Of a DNA stretch of 8,606 nucleotides, positions 1 through 6,571 are shown piece by piece. Within the stretch, counting starts at the first letter, position 1; each line of letters starts with the position of its first letter. A model generated the notes under the pieces. It did not search any database. It saw only the letters and a list, made by a program, of their open reading frames with translations, and was not told where the DNA came from. The position numbers and the translations under genes are program-made. Source of the DNA: DATJGF01 sp035495315 (GTDB taxonomy: Bacteria > Verrucomicrobiota > Verrucomicrobiia > Limisphaerales > UBA8199); NCBI GenBank assembly GCA_035495315.1, contig DATJGF010000018.1, forward strand, positions 1-8,606, in the 5' to 3' direction.

Positions 1-3000
1 CTTGGCGGTTTCATTGCCGGAGCTCCCCGTGACCAGCCGTCGGCCATCTGCGGAAAAGGCCAGGCCATGCACGCCCAGTAAATGCCCGCGCAACGTGCCG
101 ACCTCCTGCCACGAGCCGGTTCGCCATACTTTAGCGACGCCTTCCTGGCTGCCACTAGCCAACCAGGAACCATCGGGCGAGAAAGCTACCACATCGGTCG
201 TCAACCGATTCGCCTGGATACGTTTGAGGATCGTACCGTTGGCAAGCGAGTAGACCACGAGACTGTTGCCGCCATTGGCAAGGAAACGCCCATCGGGTGA
301 CACACTGAAGGGACCAAACACCCGCTCATTGAACGTCCAGTTTCCAACCTGTTTCCACGGCGTCAGTTCCCATTGCATGACCGTTCGGTAATCGACCACG
401 GCGATCAGCCGACGGTTGCCCGGCGCAAAGCCAACCCACGCTCTACGACCGGCGCTCGCGCCAACCGCGCAGTTGGTTTGCACAACCTCCTTGTCGAAAT
501 CCCAAACCTTCAAGCAACCGTCTCGGTCAAGGCTCGCGGCCAGTCGCAGTTTTGGCGAGGAGGCCACCATATAGTTGTTGGTGCCCAACGGCTCGATTTC
601 GCCCAGGGATTTTAGCGACGGTAGGATCCGGCGCCTGACTTTTCCGGTAGTGCTGTCGAGCGTAAGCAGTTCACGTCCGTCGGGTGTGAACGCGAATTCG
701 CTCGTAACCGACTCCGCAAACCCGAAATCGTTCAGCTGGAGCTCGGTTTGGCTGCTGTTGCTTTTGGGCAAAGGCACGCGCCAGCACTTTACTGCGCCTT
801 CCTTGTCGGCGCTGAATAAGGTCTTGCCGTCGGGATGAAAAGTCACTCCCCAAACTTCGAACAAATGGCCCCTCAGTCGCGCGACCAATTCCTGGGTGTG
901 CATGTCCCAGAGACAAATTGTCTGGTCCGCGCTGGCGGAGGCCAGCAACGCACCGTCGGGAGAAAATGCCAACGCAATCACCCAGGCACGGTGTCCGCGT
1001 AACGTACCAGCTAGAGCCCCGTCTTCGGGCCGCCACAGCTTGATTTCGTTGTCCGAATATCCTGCTCCGGTCGCCAGAAACCGCGCATCCGGAGCCAACG
1101 CTAGGGCGGAAATACTCTCCGTGTGAGCCTGCCAGTCGTGGCGGATCCTCCCGTCCCGAAGCTCGGCAATGCGCACCCTGCCGTCTTCGGTTCCGATCGC
1201 AATCCTTTCCGCGCACGTAAAAAATGCCATTTTACCGAAGAGCAGGCTCGCGCTCGGAAAGCCTTTGTAAGTGGCGGTCAGCTTCCAATCATTCGAACGC
1301 CACAGGCATAGGTGGTCTCTTCCTACCAAACCGGCAAGGCAAGTCCCATCGGGCGAAAAAGCCAGGCGCTTGATACTTTCCTCAACCGGCAATCGATTCA
1401 ATATCACGCCGGTCTCTGCATCTCGAATCTGCCCCGTTCCGTCGGCCAAGACCTTGCCGTCAGGCGAGAGCGCGATGTTAGGCGACGCGTTAGTAGACCA
1501 AAGGAGCGCCCGCGCCGGCAGGTCATAAACCGCAGTTTGTCCGCTCAGATCGGCAATGGCCACCAGGCGGCCGTCTCTTGAAACCGCGATCGAAACGATC
1601 GAGTTGGAGACGTTAGCCAGTTGGAAAAGCTCGCCGCTGCGGCACTGTTGCCAAAGATAGCGCCATTCCCAATTACGCAAGTCTTCAGCGCCCGCGACCG
1701 GCAAATGACGGCGCAAAAGCGGCAATACCCGGCCCAGATTACTGATATCCAGGGCGTGGCTGGCTAAAGCCATGTCCGAGGCATAGGAAATCTGTCGAGC
1801 CTGGGTTTCATTGCTGCGGGCACGCTGCGCCTCGCTAAACGCAATCTGGCGTTGTTGCTCGGCGTGGTGCTCAGCCAGCAGCGCCCTTTCCCGCTGCTCG
1901 CGCGCGCGCAAAAAGCCCATCGTGGCGAAAATAAGTCCTGCCACCAAAGAGATCACGATACCTGCGCTTGCCGTTACGGCGTAACGGTGCCGCCGCGCAA
2001 ATTTCCACGCTCGATAACCGAACCGCGGCGGACCGGCGCTCACGGGCTGATGATCGAGGTGCCGTTGCAAATCTTCCGCCAGCGCCAATGGTGTCGCGTA
2101 GCGGTGCGATCGATTCTTTTGCAGGGCCTTCATTGTGATCCAGTCGAGATCGCCTCGCACCAGTTCACTAAGCCGACGCGGACTGACGTTCCGATGTTGC
2201 GCCACCGCTGCTAATTCCTGGCCCAACCGGGTCAAGCGCGTGCTCGGAGGTGGCGGATCCTCCTCTTCAATCACCCGCCACATCTCCCGTTCGCCCGCCG
2301 CGCAGAGTTGTTGCCAGTCGAACGGTTGTTTGCCGGTCAACAGCTCGTAAAGAATCACACCCAAAGAATAGACGTCACTTCGCGTATCAACGTCGGCCCC
2401 GCCGAGTTGCTCAGGGCTCATGTAAATCGGCGTGCCGACCATATGCCCGAACCGGGTAAACAGAGTCTTGTCCGTCAATGGCGTTTGCATCGCCTTGGCC
2501 AAGCCAAAATCGATCACTTTCGGCACGGCCAGGCCCTCCTGCATCGTCACCAGGATATTTGAGGGTTTCAGGTCCCTGTGAACTATCCCTTTGGAATGGG
2601 CATGTTGAATTGCATGACATACCGCCAGAAACAAGTCGATCCGTTCACGCGTCGTCAGGCGATTGCGATCACAAAAATCCGTGATGGGCAAGCCGGTCAC
2701 TAATTCCATCACGAAATAAGGCCGTCCCGAAGGAGTGGCTCCGCCATCCAGCACCCGCGCCACGTTGGGGTGGTCCATCAACGCCAGCGCCTGGCGTTCG
2801 GCGTCAAACCGCGCGACCACTTCCTCCGTGTCCATCCCCTGCTTGATTATCTTTAAAGCTACGCGCCGGTTGATCGGCTCGATCTGCTGCGCCATGTACA
2901 CCGCGCCGAAACCTCCCTCACCAATTCGCTCCAGTAACTTGTAACGCCCAATGACGGTGCCCGGTCCTTCTGGAACTCCCGTGCTCGCAGCCACTATCAT

Positions 3001-3210
3001 TGTCGTCTTGCTATCCGGACCGCCGGTGTTCGTCACTGCCTCGTGCGGCCCTCCCCCGTCCGGTTCAGCCTTCAGCATGGTTTCCACTCTGGACCTCAGG
3101 CGCGGATTTACACCACAGGCGCTGCTCAAAAACGCGTCACGTTCTTTACGCGAAGCAATCACGCACGCCTGCCGCCAAATCTCGCGAGCTATATTCTCCT
3201 CACTGTCCAT
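1..3210 (-). CDS. Membrane-anchored Hanks-type Ser/Thr protein kinase with C-terminal WD40 repeats (3' end outside window)
   Basis: Reading the minus strand from ATG at 3210 gives 1070 codons without a stop, running off the left edge, so the C terminus is missing. Residues 1-85 form a helical leader. The kinase domain spans about 89-385: glycine loop GEGGFGAVY near 97-105, VALK with Lys120, alpha-C Glu138, HRDLKPSN at 211-218 (Asp213), DFG at 234-236, and SPE at 265-267 in place of APE. All catalytic residues are present, so it should be active. A hydrophobic segment at about 410-433 should anchor it in the membrane. A Glu/Arg/Gln-rich, probably coiled stretch follows to about 475. From about 525 onward come roughly a dozen WD40-like units with the FSPDG...LASGS...W pattern; the clearest is 739-769. 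The propeller presumably binds protein partners; targets are unknown. An in-frame TAG lies upstream with no other start between, and a purine-rich AAAAGAGAG sits about 9 nt before the ATG. It is divergent from the phosphofructokinase gene. Confidence 0.93.
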   Translation of the reverse strand, partial: MDSEENIAREIWRQACVIASRKERDAFLSSACGVNPRLRSRVETMLKAEPDGGGPHEAVTNTGGPDSKTTMIVAASTGVPEGPGTVIGRYKLLERIGEGGFGAVYMAQQIEPINRRVALKIIKQGMDTEEVVARFDAERQALALMDHPNVARVLDGGATPSGRPYFVMELVTGLPITDFCDRNRLTTRERIDLFLAVCHAIQHAHSKGIVHRDLKPSNILVTMQEGLAVPKVIDFGLAKAMQTPLTDKTLFTRFGHMVGTPIYMSPEQLGGADVDTRSDVYSLGVILYELLTGKQPFDWQQLCAAGEREMWRVIEEEDPPPPSTRLTRLGQELAAVAQHRNVSPRRLSELVRGDLDWITMKALQKNRSHRYATPLALAEDLQRHLDHQPVSAGPPRFGYRAWKFARRHRYAVTASAGIVISLVAGLIFATMGFLRAREQRERALLAEHHAEQQRQIAFSEAQRARSNETQARQISYASDMALASHALDISNLGRVLPLLRRHLPVAGAEDLRNWEWRYLWQQCRSGELFQLANVSNSIVSIAVSRDGRLVAIADLSGQTAVYDLPARALLWSTNASPNIALSPDGKVLADGTGQIRDAETGVILNRLPVEESIKRLAFSPDGTCLAGLVGRDHLCLWRSNDWKLTATYKGFPSASLLFGKMAFFTCAERIAIGTEDGRVRIAELRDGRIRHDWQAHTESISALALAPDARFLATGAGYSDNEIKLWRPEDGALAGTLRGHRAWVIALAFSPDGALLASASADQTICLWDMHTQELVARLRGHLFEVWGVTFHPDGKTLFSADKEGAVKCWRVPLPKSNSSQTELQLNDFGFAESVTSEFAFTPDGRELLTLDSTTGKVRRRILPSLKSLGEIEPLGTNNYMVASSPKLRLAASLDRDGCLKVWDFDKEVVQTNCAVGASAGRRAWVGFAPGNRRLIAVVDYRTVMQWELTPWKQVGNWTFNERVFGPFSVSPDGRFLANGGNSLVVYSLANGTILKRIQANRLTTDVVAFSPDGSWLASGSQEGVAKVWRTGSWQEVGTLRGHLLGVHGLAFSADGRRLVTGSSGNETAK

Positions 3211-3559
3211 GACTGCGGCTCTCTTTTGGTTGGTTGGGCCGAAGAATAAAGCCCAGGCAGGCTAATTCACAATTCACCTACCATGAACGATTCTGACAAC
3301 CCGGCGAGCCTTTGTCACGTTAAATTATTTGCCGATCCTTGCCATTCAGGGCTGCCTCGCCCCGTGCAGGGGCAGTGTCAGAAATGCATCCGTACCTGTT
3401 GCCTCAATTAAAAAGACGCCGAGGATTTGAGGATTTTGCCTCCCCACTTCCTCTTTGACAGATGCGCCGGCTGTTGGCAACGTTCCCGTTCAATTTCGGC
3501 GGGCACTTATATTAGCCGGCCGAAACCCCAGGTTGCTGTAACGAATTATTGGTTATTTT
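3211..3559. other. Divergent intergenic region between kinase and phosphofructokinase genes
   Basis: No convincing gene is seen in these 349 bp. The region must carry the promoters of both divergent genes. TTGACA at 3455-3460 matches the -35 consensus on the plus strand, but no good -10 lies 16-18 bp downstream. The TATATT at 3508-3513 has no matching -35. On the minus strand a TTGTCA (about 3294-3299) has only a poor -10. No promoter is therefore called. A small hairpin, GCCCC-gtgca-GGGGC, sits at 3359-3373 without a T run. The phosphofructokinase start has no visible Shine-Dalgarno sequence. Confidence 0.6.
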
Positions 3560-4837
3560 ATGGCAGAATTGGTTGGAAACCTTTTGGTCGCTCAGTCGGG
3601 CGGCCCGACATGCGTCATTAATTCAAGTCTCGCCGGAGTCATCATCGAGGCCGGCCGCCACGAATGCATCGAAGAGATCTATGGCGGCGCCAATGGTATT
3701 CTCGGTATCCTCGAGGAAGATCTCATTGATATCAACGATGAGCGCGCCAAGACTATTGAGGGACTGCGCTACACCCCTGCCGCCGCATTAGGCACTTGCC
3801 GCTACAAGATCGACTTCAAGAAGAAACCCGAAAAGGCCGCCCTGGACATGGACCGCCTGTTCCAGGTTTGCCAGGCTCATAATATCCGCTATTTCTTCTA
3901 TATCGGCGGAAATGACTCTCAGGACACTTCGAACAAGATTCACGAAGAAGCCGTCAAACGCGGTTACGAAATGCGAGTCATTGGGGTGCCGAAAACGATT
4001 GATAATGACCTGCCCCATACCGACAGCTGCCCCGGATATGGCTCGGTCATAAAGTACGCCGCCAACACGGTGATGGAGGTCGGGCTGGATGTTGCCAGCA
4101 TGGCCACCGATGACGGCTCGTGCTGCATCATTGAGGTGATGGGCCGGTCGGCTGGTTGGATCGCCGCCGGCACCGTGCTCGCCAAGCGTGGCAATCCTGT
4201 TAATCCGCCGCATATCATTCTGGTCCCTGAGATCCGCTACGATGTCGATGAGGTGATGGCTAAGGTGCGCGAAACCATCGCCAATTACAGGTATTGCGTC
4301 ATGGTAGTCGGCGAAGGAATCAAGGACCGAAACGGCGAAGAGATCGGCGCCGATAAGAGCCGCCTCGATGCCTTTGGACACCCCGTCCTGGCTGGGGCCG
4401 CCGAAAAGATTAAGGAATATATCCAGGGCAAGCTGAACACCAAAACCCGGACGGTCCTTCTCGGCTATGCGCAACGCGCCGCCGAACACTTTGCCAGCCT
4501 GACCGATTCCAATAATGCGTTTGCCTGCGGCGAAGCCGCCGTCAAAGCGGCCATCGCCGGGCAGAGCGGCTTGATGGTAAAGATTGTCCGCGACCAGTCC
4601 AATGGCTCACTCCATTGGAGTACCGGTTTGCAACCGCTCGCCGACATCGCCAATGTCGAGCATCTCGTCCCACGCGAGTGGATCAGCGAAGACGGATGTC
4701 TACCGAATGAGAAGTTTGTCGAGTACGCCCGTCCTTTGATTGAGGGAGAGGTGAAATTCCCCATCGAAAATGGCTTGCCCAAATACGTCAGCCTCGAGAA
4801 AAGCAAAGTCGAAAAGAAGCTGCCGCCAAGAAGTTGA
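3560..4837 (+). CDS. pfp: Phosphofructokinase, probably pyrophosphate-dependent (PPi--fructose-6-phosphate 1-phosphotransferase)
   Basis: This 425-aa cytoplasmic enzyme phosphorylates fructose 6-phosphate to fructose 1,6-bisphosphate in glycolysis; the PPi-linked form works reversibly. The N-terminal phosphate-donor loop is AQSGGPT (11-17). GGNDS (116-120) places Asp119 where ATP-dependent enzymes such as E. coli PfkA have Gly104. PKTIDND (144-150) has Lys145 where those enzymes have Gly124. Asp plus Lys at these two positions is the established signature of PPi-dependent enzymes. The catalytic Asp is Asp148, and the sugar-phosphate-binding MGR is at 194-196, followed by SAGW. Length suits the 400-430-aa PPi or mixed-donor class, not the 320-aa PfkA class. 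An in-frame TAA at 3539-3541 with no other ATG/GTG/TTG before 3560 fixes the start. There is no obvious ribosome binding site, so translation may be leaderless or SD-independent. It looks monocistronic, with a palindrome-rich region after the stop. Donor preference is inferred from residues only. Confidence 0.93.
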   Translation: MAELVGNLLVAQSGGPTCVINSSLAGVIIEAGRHECIEEIYGGANGILGILEEDLIDINDERAKTIEGLRYTPAAALGTCRYKIDFKKKPEKAALDMDRLFQVCQAHNIRYFFYIGGNDSQDTSNKIHEEAVKRGYEMRVIGVPKTIDNDLPHTDSCPGYGSVIKYAANTVMEVGLDVASMATDDGSCCIIEVMGRSAGWIAAGTVLAKRGNPVNPPHIILVPEIRYDVDEVMAKVRETIANYRYCVMVVGEGIKDRNGEEIGADKSRLDAFGHPVLAGAAEKIKEYIQGKLNTKTRTVLLGYAQRAAEHFASLTDSNNAFACGEAAVKAAIAGQSGLMVKIVRDQSNGSLHWSTGLQPLADIANVEHLVPREWISEDGCLPNEKFVEYARPLIEGEVKFPIENGLPKYVSLEKSKVEKKLPPRS

Positions 4838-4873
4838 GGGTGCAGCCTGCGGACGCGTTGCCTGAATCCGCAC

Positions 4874-4968
4874 TCGGAAGGCCGATCTCCGCGATGCCCA
4901 AACGGAGGTCCAAACAGCTCCGATTGTCAGGGCGATGTTTTGGGGCCTCGCGGAGCTCGACCTTCCGA
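4874..4968. repeat. 95-bp imperfect palindrome downstream of phosphofructokinase
   Basis: The left arm, 4874-4894, and right arm, 4948-4968, pair at 19 of 21 positions: TCGGAAGG and CTCCGCGA blocks are perfect, separated by a 5-bp stretch with two mismatches. Weaker complementarity (GCCCAAAC against GTTTTGGGGC) continues inward. A competing 10-bp pairing joins 4895-4904 (TGCCCAAACG) to 4973-4982 (CGTTTGGGCA) and crosses the main stem, so the two folds exclude each other or form a pseudoknot-like shape. The element starts 37 bp after the phosphofructokinase stop and could act as a transcript 3' structure. It lacks the T run of an intrinsic terminator. It may equally be a member of an intergenic repeat family. 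Confidence 0.6.
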
Positions 4969-5046
4969 AAAACGTTTGGGCAATGGCCTCGGAACGTCGG
5001 GTTTATCGGAATCCATGCAGTTGCCGTCGTATCTGCTCTCATTAAC

Positions 5047-5070
5047 CCCCAGCTGAAGCTGAAGCTGGGG
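5047..5070. repeat. Hairpin, 8-bp GC-rich stem
   Basis: CCCCAGCT (5047-5054) pairs perfectly with AGCTGGGG (5063-5070) around the 8-nt loop GAAGCTGA. The loop contains short tandem AGCTGA units. The sequence after it is TTGGCG, so it is not a canonical rho-independent terminator on the plus strand. Confidence 0.6.
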
Positions 5071-5099
5071 TTGGCGCGTGCGGAACCTTGGCGGAACCC

Positions 5100-5160
5100 T
5101 TCAGCGGTTTATGGTGCCTGACTGCCTGAGCACCTCGGAAAACCGCTGAATGAAGCGGTT
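5100..5160. repeat. Stem with two mutually exclusive pairings
   Basis: TTCAGCGGTTT (5100-5110) pairs perfectly with AAACCGCTGAA (5140-5150), with an inner GGTGC (5113-5117) and GCACC (5130-5134) stem closing a 12-nt loop. The core AACCGCT (5141-5147) can instead pair with AGCGGTT (5154-5160) around a 6-nt loop. A single strand cannot hold both. This attenuator-like geometry could simply be a by-product of repeat structure. Confidence 0.55.
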
Positions 5161-5181
5161 GGAATTATCTATGCCCAGTCT

Positions 5182-5204
5182 ACACCCCGCTTGAAGCGGG
5201 GTGT
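5182..5204. repeat. Hairpin, 9-bp GC-rich perfect stem
   Basis: ACACCCCGC (5182-5190) pairs with GCGGGGTGT (5196-5204) around TTGAA. The palindrome continues through the loop so that 11-bp arms flank a single G. TTAATGAG follows, so there is no T run. It forms the right border of the 176-bp element. Confidence 0.6.
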
Positions 5205-5290
5205 TAATGAGAAGGGTCCCCACGCCTGTCGCGGTCGTAGTGTTTGCTCCAATCTCACCGCCCCCGGAACGCCCGGTGCATCGGAAGGAC

Positions 5291-5470
5291 GAATGCATGC
5301 AGTAAGAAACCACGGATACAGACGGATGGACACGGATTTTAGCCATAGAAGCATAGGAATACAGGCGAGTACCCCAATCACCATTAAGTGATTGGCCCTC
5401 GGGCGGGAGATCGACATCTTGACGTGTTCTCATCCGTGTCTATCCGTGGTTGGACTGAATGGTTACGGCG
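5291..5470 (+). repeat. Dispersed ~180-bp repeat, copy 1 (imperfect terminal inverted repeats, central hairpin)
   Basis: This shares its ends and centre with 7738-7924 in the same orientation. AACCACGGAT at 5308-5317 is inverted as ATCCGTGGTT at 5442-5451, each flanked inward by further ACACGGAT/ATCCGTGT units. The left block ACGGATTTTAGCCATA and a 25-bp right block ending GGTTGGACT recur exactly in copy 2. The centre is a perfect 8-bp stem, CCAATCAC/GTGATTGG (5374-5395). Sequence between these blocks differs strongly between copies. There is no transposase. Its right end contains AATGGTT, which supplies the spurious ATG at 5459. Confidence 0.8.
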
Positions 5471-5491
5471 CCAGCGCCCAATCAGGCTGTT

Positions 5492-5516
5492 GACTTGGAC
5501 AGTCTTTGTCCAAGTC
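5492..5516. promoter_or_regulatory. Perfect 10-bp-arm palindrome upstream of WYL-type regulator, candidate operator
   Basis: GACTTGGACA (5492-5501) and TGTCCAAGTC (5507-5516) are perfect inverted repeats with a 5-bp spacer. The site ends 20 bp before the chosen ATG at 5537. Its size and position suit the operator of a dimeric helix-turn-helix protein, possibly autoregulation by the gene that follows. A promoter is not clear: TTGACT at 5490-5495 overlaps the palindrome, and TAAACT at 5524-5529 is a weak -10 at the wrong spacing. As RNA it would be a leader hairpin. The functional reading is inference. Confidence 0.45.
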
Positions 5517-5536
5517 TCCGTGCTAAACTCCTCACG

Positions 5537-5881
5537 ATGAAAATGAGGATTCAAAGCACACTAGGTCCGTTCCCAAAAAATAACCGCCGAACAAATACTT
5601 CGCGGGGTCTGCCCTGCACGCGGCCGCCCCTCGAGCGGATGAAAAAGATTTATGAGGCCTTGCTGGCGGGCCGCTATCCGAACAGTTGCAGTCTTGCCCT
5701 TGAATTGGAGGTCTCAGCCCAAACCACAAAACGCGATCTCGAGTTCATGCGCGATCGCTGGAATCTGCCCATCGTGTATGACCCGATACGGCACGGCTAT
5801 TACCTGCGCCAGCAGATCGGCCAAAGCCCGAGGCCCAGCGTCGCGCCGGCCCAGGCCTTTGCCCTCTTGCTCTTAGGGTGA
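5537..5881 (+). CDS. N-terminal fragment of a WYL-family HTH transcriptional regulator, possible pseudogene
   Basis: The 114-aa product has a basic N terminus followed by RPPLERMKKIYEALLAG and a winged helix-turn-helix at about 33-92, with recognition segment SAQTTKRDLEFMRD and wing sequence IVYDPIRHGYYL. This matches the DNA-binding part of WYL-domain regulators, which normally continue for about 200 more residues into a ligand-sensing WYL domain. Here the frame stops at 5879-5881, just after VAPAQAFALLLLG, where the linker to WYL would begin. No WYL remnant is seen downstream on this strand. The product could be a dead remnant or a stand-alone DNA-binding protein. The frame is open back to ATG 5459, but that ATG lies in the dispersed repeat and the extension crosses the palindrome, so ATG 5537 (or 5543) is preferred. 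No Shine-Dalgarno is evident. It overlaps the next gene tail to tail by 9 bp. Confidence 0.6.
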   Translation: MKMRIQSTLGPFPKNNRRTNTSRGLPCTRPPLERMKKIYEALLAGRYPNSCSLALELEVSAQTTKRDLEFMRDRWNLPIVYDPIRHGYYLRQQIGQSPRPSVAPAQAFALLLLG

Positions 5882-6421
5882 GCTCTGTCTGAGCCGATAA
5901 TATCTAGAAGAGTTGGTTGCCGCGCCGGGATCGGTGAACTGGAATGTGCCAGTGCCATCCATCGTCGCGTTTCCCGCGACCGCCCAATTCTGGCAGTCTG
6001 TGCTGGTCTGAATGTCATACTGGTAACCAACCGGCCCTCGACCAGTCACCAGCATTTGCCCAGCCACCAACGCCCGAAGCGCCAGCCGGGCCGAAGCCGG
6101 CACCGTGTAACTAATCTCCTGCGAAAACTCGCTCTCAAGACCTATGAGATCATACGCCGTCACGGCAAAAAAGTAGGTTCCACCAACCGCGAGATTTGAG
6201 ACCGTGACGCTCGTAGTGTTCCCCACCTCTACAGTGTTAGTGTACGTCTGACTGGCGCCGCCATAATAAAGGCGATATCCCGCGATTGTGCTGGCCTGGC
6301 TTGGCGTCCAGGCCAACGTCGCCGATTGACTCGCACCGGGAACTGCAGCGTAGATCGGAACGCTGACCGCTATGAAGATTACGTTTACCAGGAAAACCGA
6401 AATACTCCGTCTGCAAACCAT
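5873..6421 (-). CDS. Small secreted fibronectin type III domain protein
   Basis: The 182-aa product starts with a signal peptide: basic MVCRR, a hydrophobic stretch to about 22, and likely cleavage near Ala25 (PIYA|AVPG). Residues about 30-108 form one FN3 domain, with LAWTPSQASTIAGYRLYYG, the VTVSNLAVGGTYFFAVTAYD strand pair and a closing SEFSQEISYTVP. Residues about 112-180 (YDIQTSTDCQNWAVAGN...GTFQFTDPGA...RYYRLRQ) match a beta-rich tail often seen at the C terminus of secreted Verrucomicrobia proteins. No catalytic domain is present, so a binding or surface role is likely but unproven. Family members are usually much larger multidomain proteins; this one looks whole because it has both a signal peptide and the tail. 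The start is the only Met before the signal peptide; no Shine-Dalgarno is visible. It is divergent from the acyltransferase gene and convergent with the regulator fragment. Confidence 0.8.
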   Translation of the reverse strand: MVCRRSISVFLVNVIFIAVSVPIYAAVPGASQSATLAWTPSQASTIAGYRLYYGGASQTYTNTVEVGNTTSVTVSNLAVGGTYFFAVTAYDLIGLESEFSQEISYTVPASARLALRALVAGQMLVTGRGPVGYQYDIQTSTDCQNWAVAGNATMDGTGTFQFTDPGAATNSSRYYRLRQSSP

Positions 6422-6571
6422 GCGAGCCAGAGTCTGCCCGTCTTCGCGAGCCCGCGGCTACTAGGACGTTCCTTGCTCAGATTAGGAGATTTCGCAGTCT
6501 ACGCCCTGCTACGTGTTGACCCTGGCTCGCGCTTGGTTCACCCTTCCGCGCAAATCCAGCTGAGAATCGAA

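Larger units (their letters stand above)
5037..5212. repeat. 176-bp composite palindromic element with 10-bp terminal inverted repeats
   Basis: The ends are perfect inverted repeats: TCTCATTAAC at 5037-5046 and GTTAATGAGA at 5203-5212. Between them lie three hairpin modules: CCCCAGCT/AGCTGGGG at 5047-5070, a larger stem at 5100-5150, and ACACCCCGC/GCGGGGTGT at 5182-5204, which abuts the right terminus. No coding frame in it looks real. The shape resembles a non-autonomous intergenic repeat (MITE- or REP-like). With a single copy in the window, its mobile origin is inference. Confidence 0.55.

Noticed and set aside
671..1216. 181-aa minus-strand ORF inside the kinase-WD40 gene
   Set aside because: It lies in a different frame of the same strand as the long kinase reading frame, whose WD40 motifs run through this stretch; the Arg-rich product has no recognisable motif.
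3455..3513. pfp promoter made of TTGACA (3455) and TATATT (3508)
   Set aside because: The spacing is 47 bp, far from the usual 16-18 bp, and neither element has a suitable partner.
3788..4489. 233-aa minus-strand ORF antisense to pfp
   Set aside because: It is the mirror of the strongly conserved PFK frame in GC-rich DNA; its His/Asp-rich sequence shows no domain and no ribosome binding site.
5047..5070. Intrinsic terminator for pfp
   Set aside because: The stem is GC-rich, but neither strand has a T run immediately after it, and it lies over 200 bp from the pfp stop.
5046..5070. Short tandem AGCTGA units as a CRISPR-like or microsatellite repeat
   Set aside because: Only two to three units of 6 bp occur, explained as part of a hairpin loop; there are no spacers.
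4834..5121. 95-aa ORF overlapping the pfp stop (TTG start)
   Set aside because: The TTGA overlap looks operon-like, but the frame runs through the palindromes at 4874-4968 and 5037 onward, has no recognisable sequence and starts at a weak codon.
5101..5433. 110-aa minus-strand ORF
   Set aside because: It spans the 176-bp element and dispersed repeat copy 1; open frames in palindromic repeats are expected by chance.
6326..6571. N-terminal extension of the acyltransferase frame to ATG 6326
   Set aside because: It would overlap the FN3 gene's start and signal peptide antisense by about 96 bp and encodes unrelated sequence; family similarity begins at ATG 6572.
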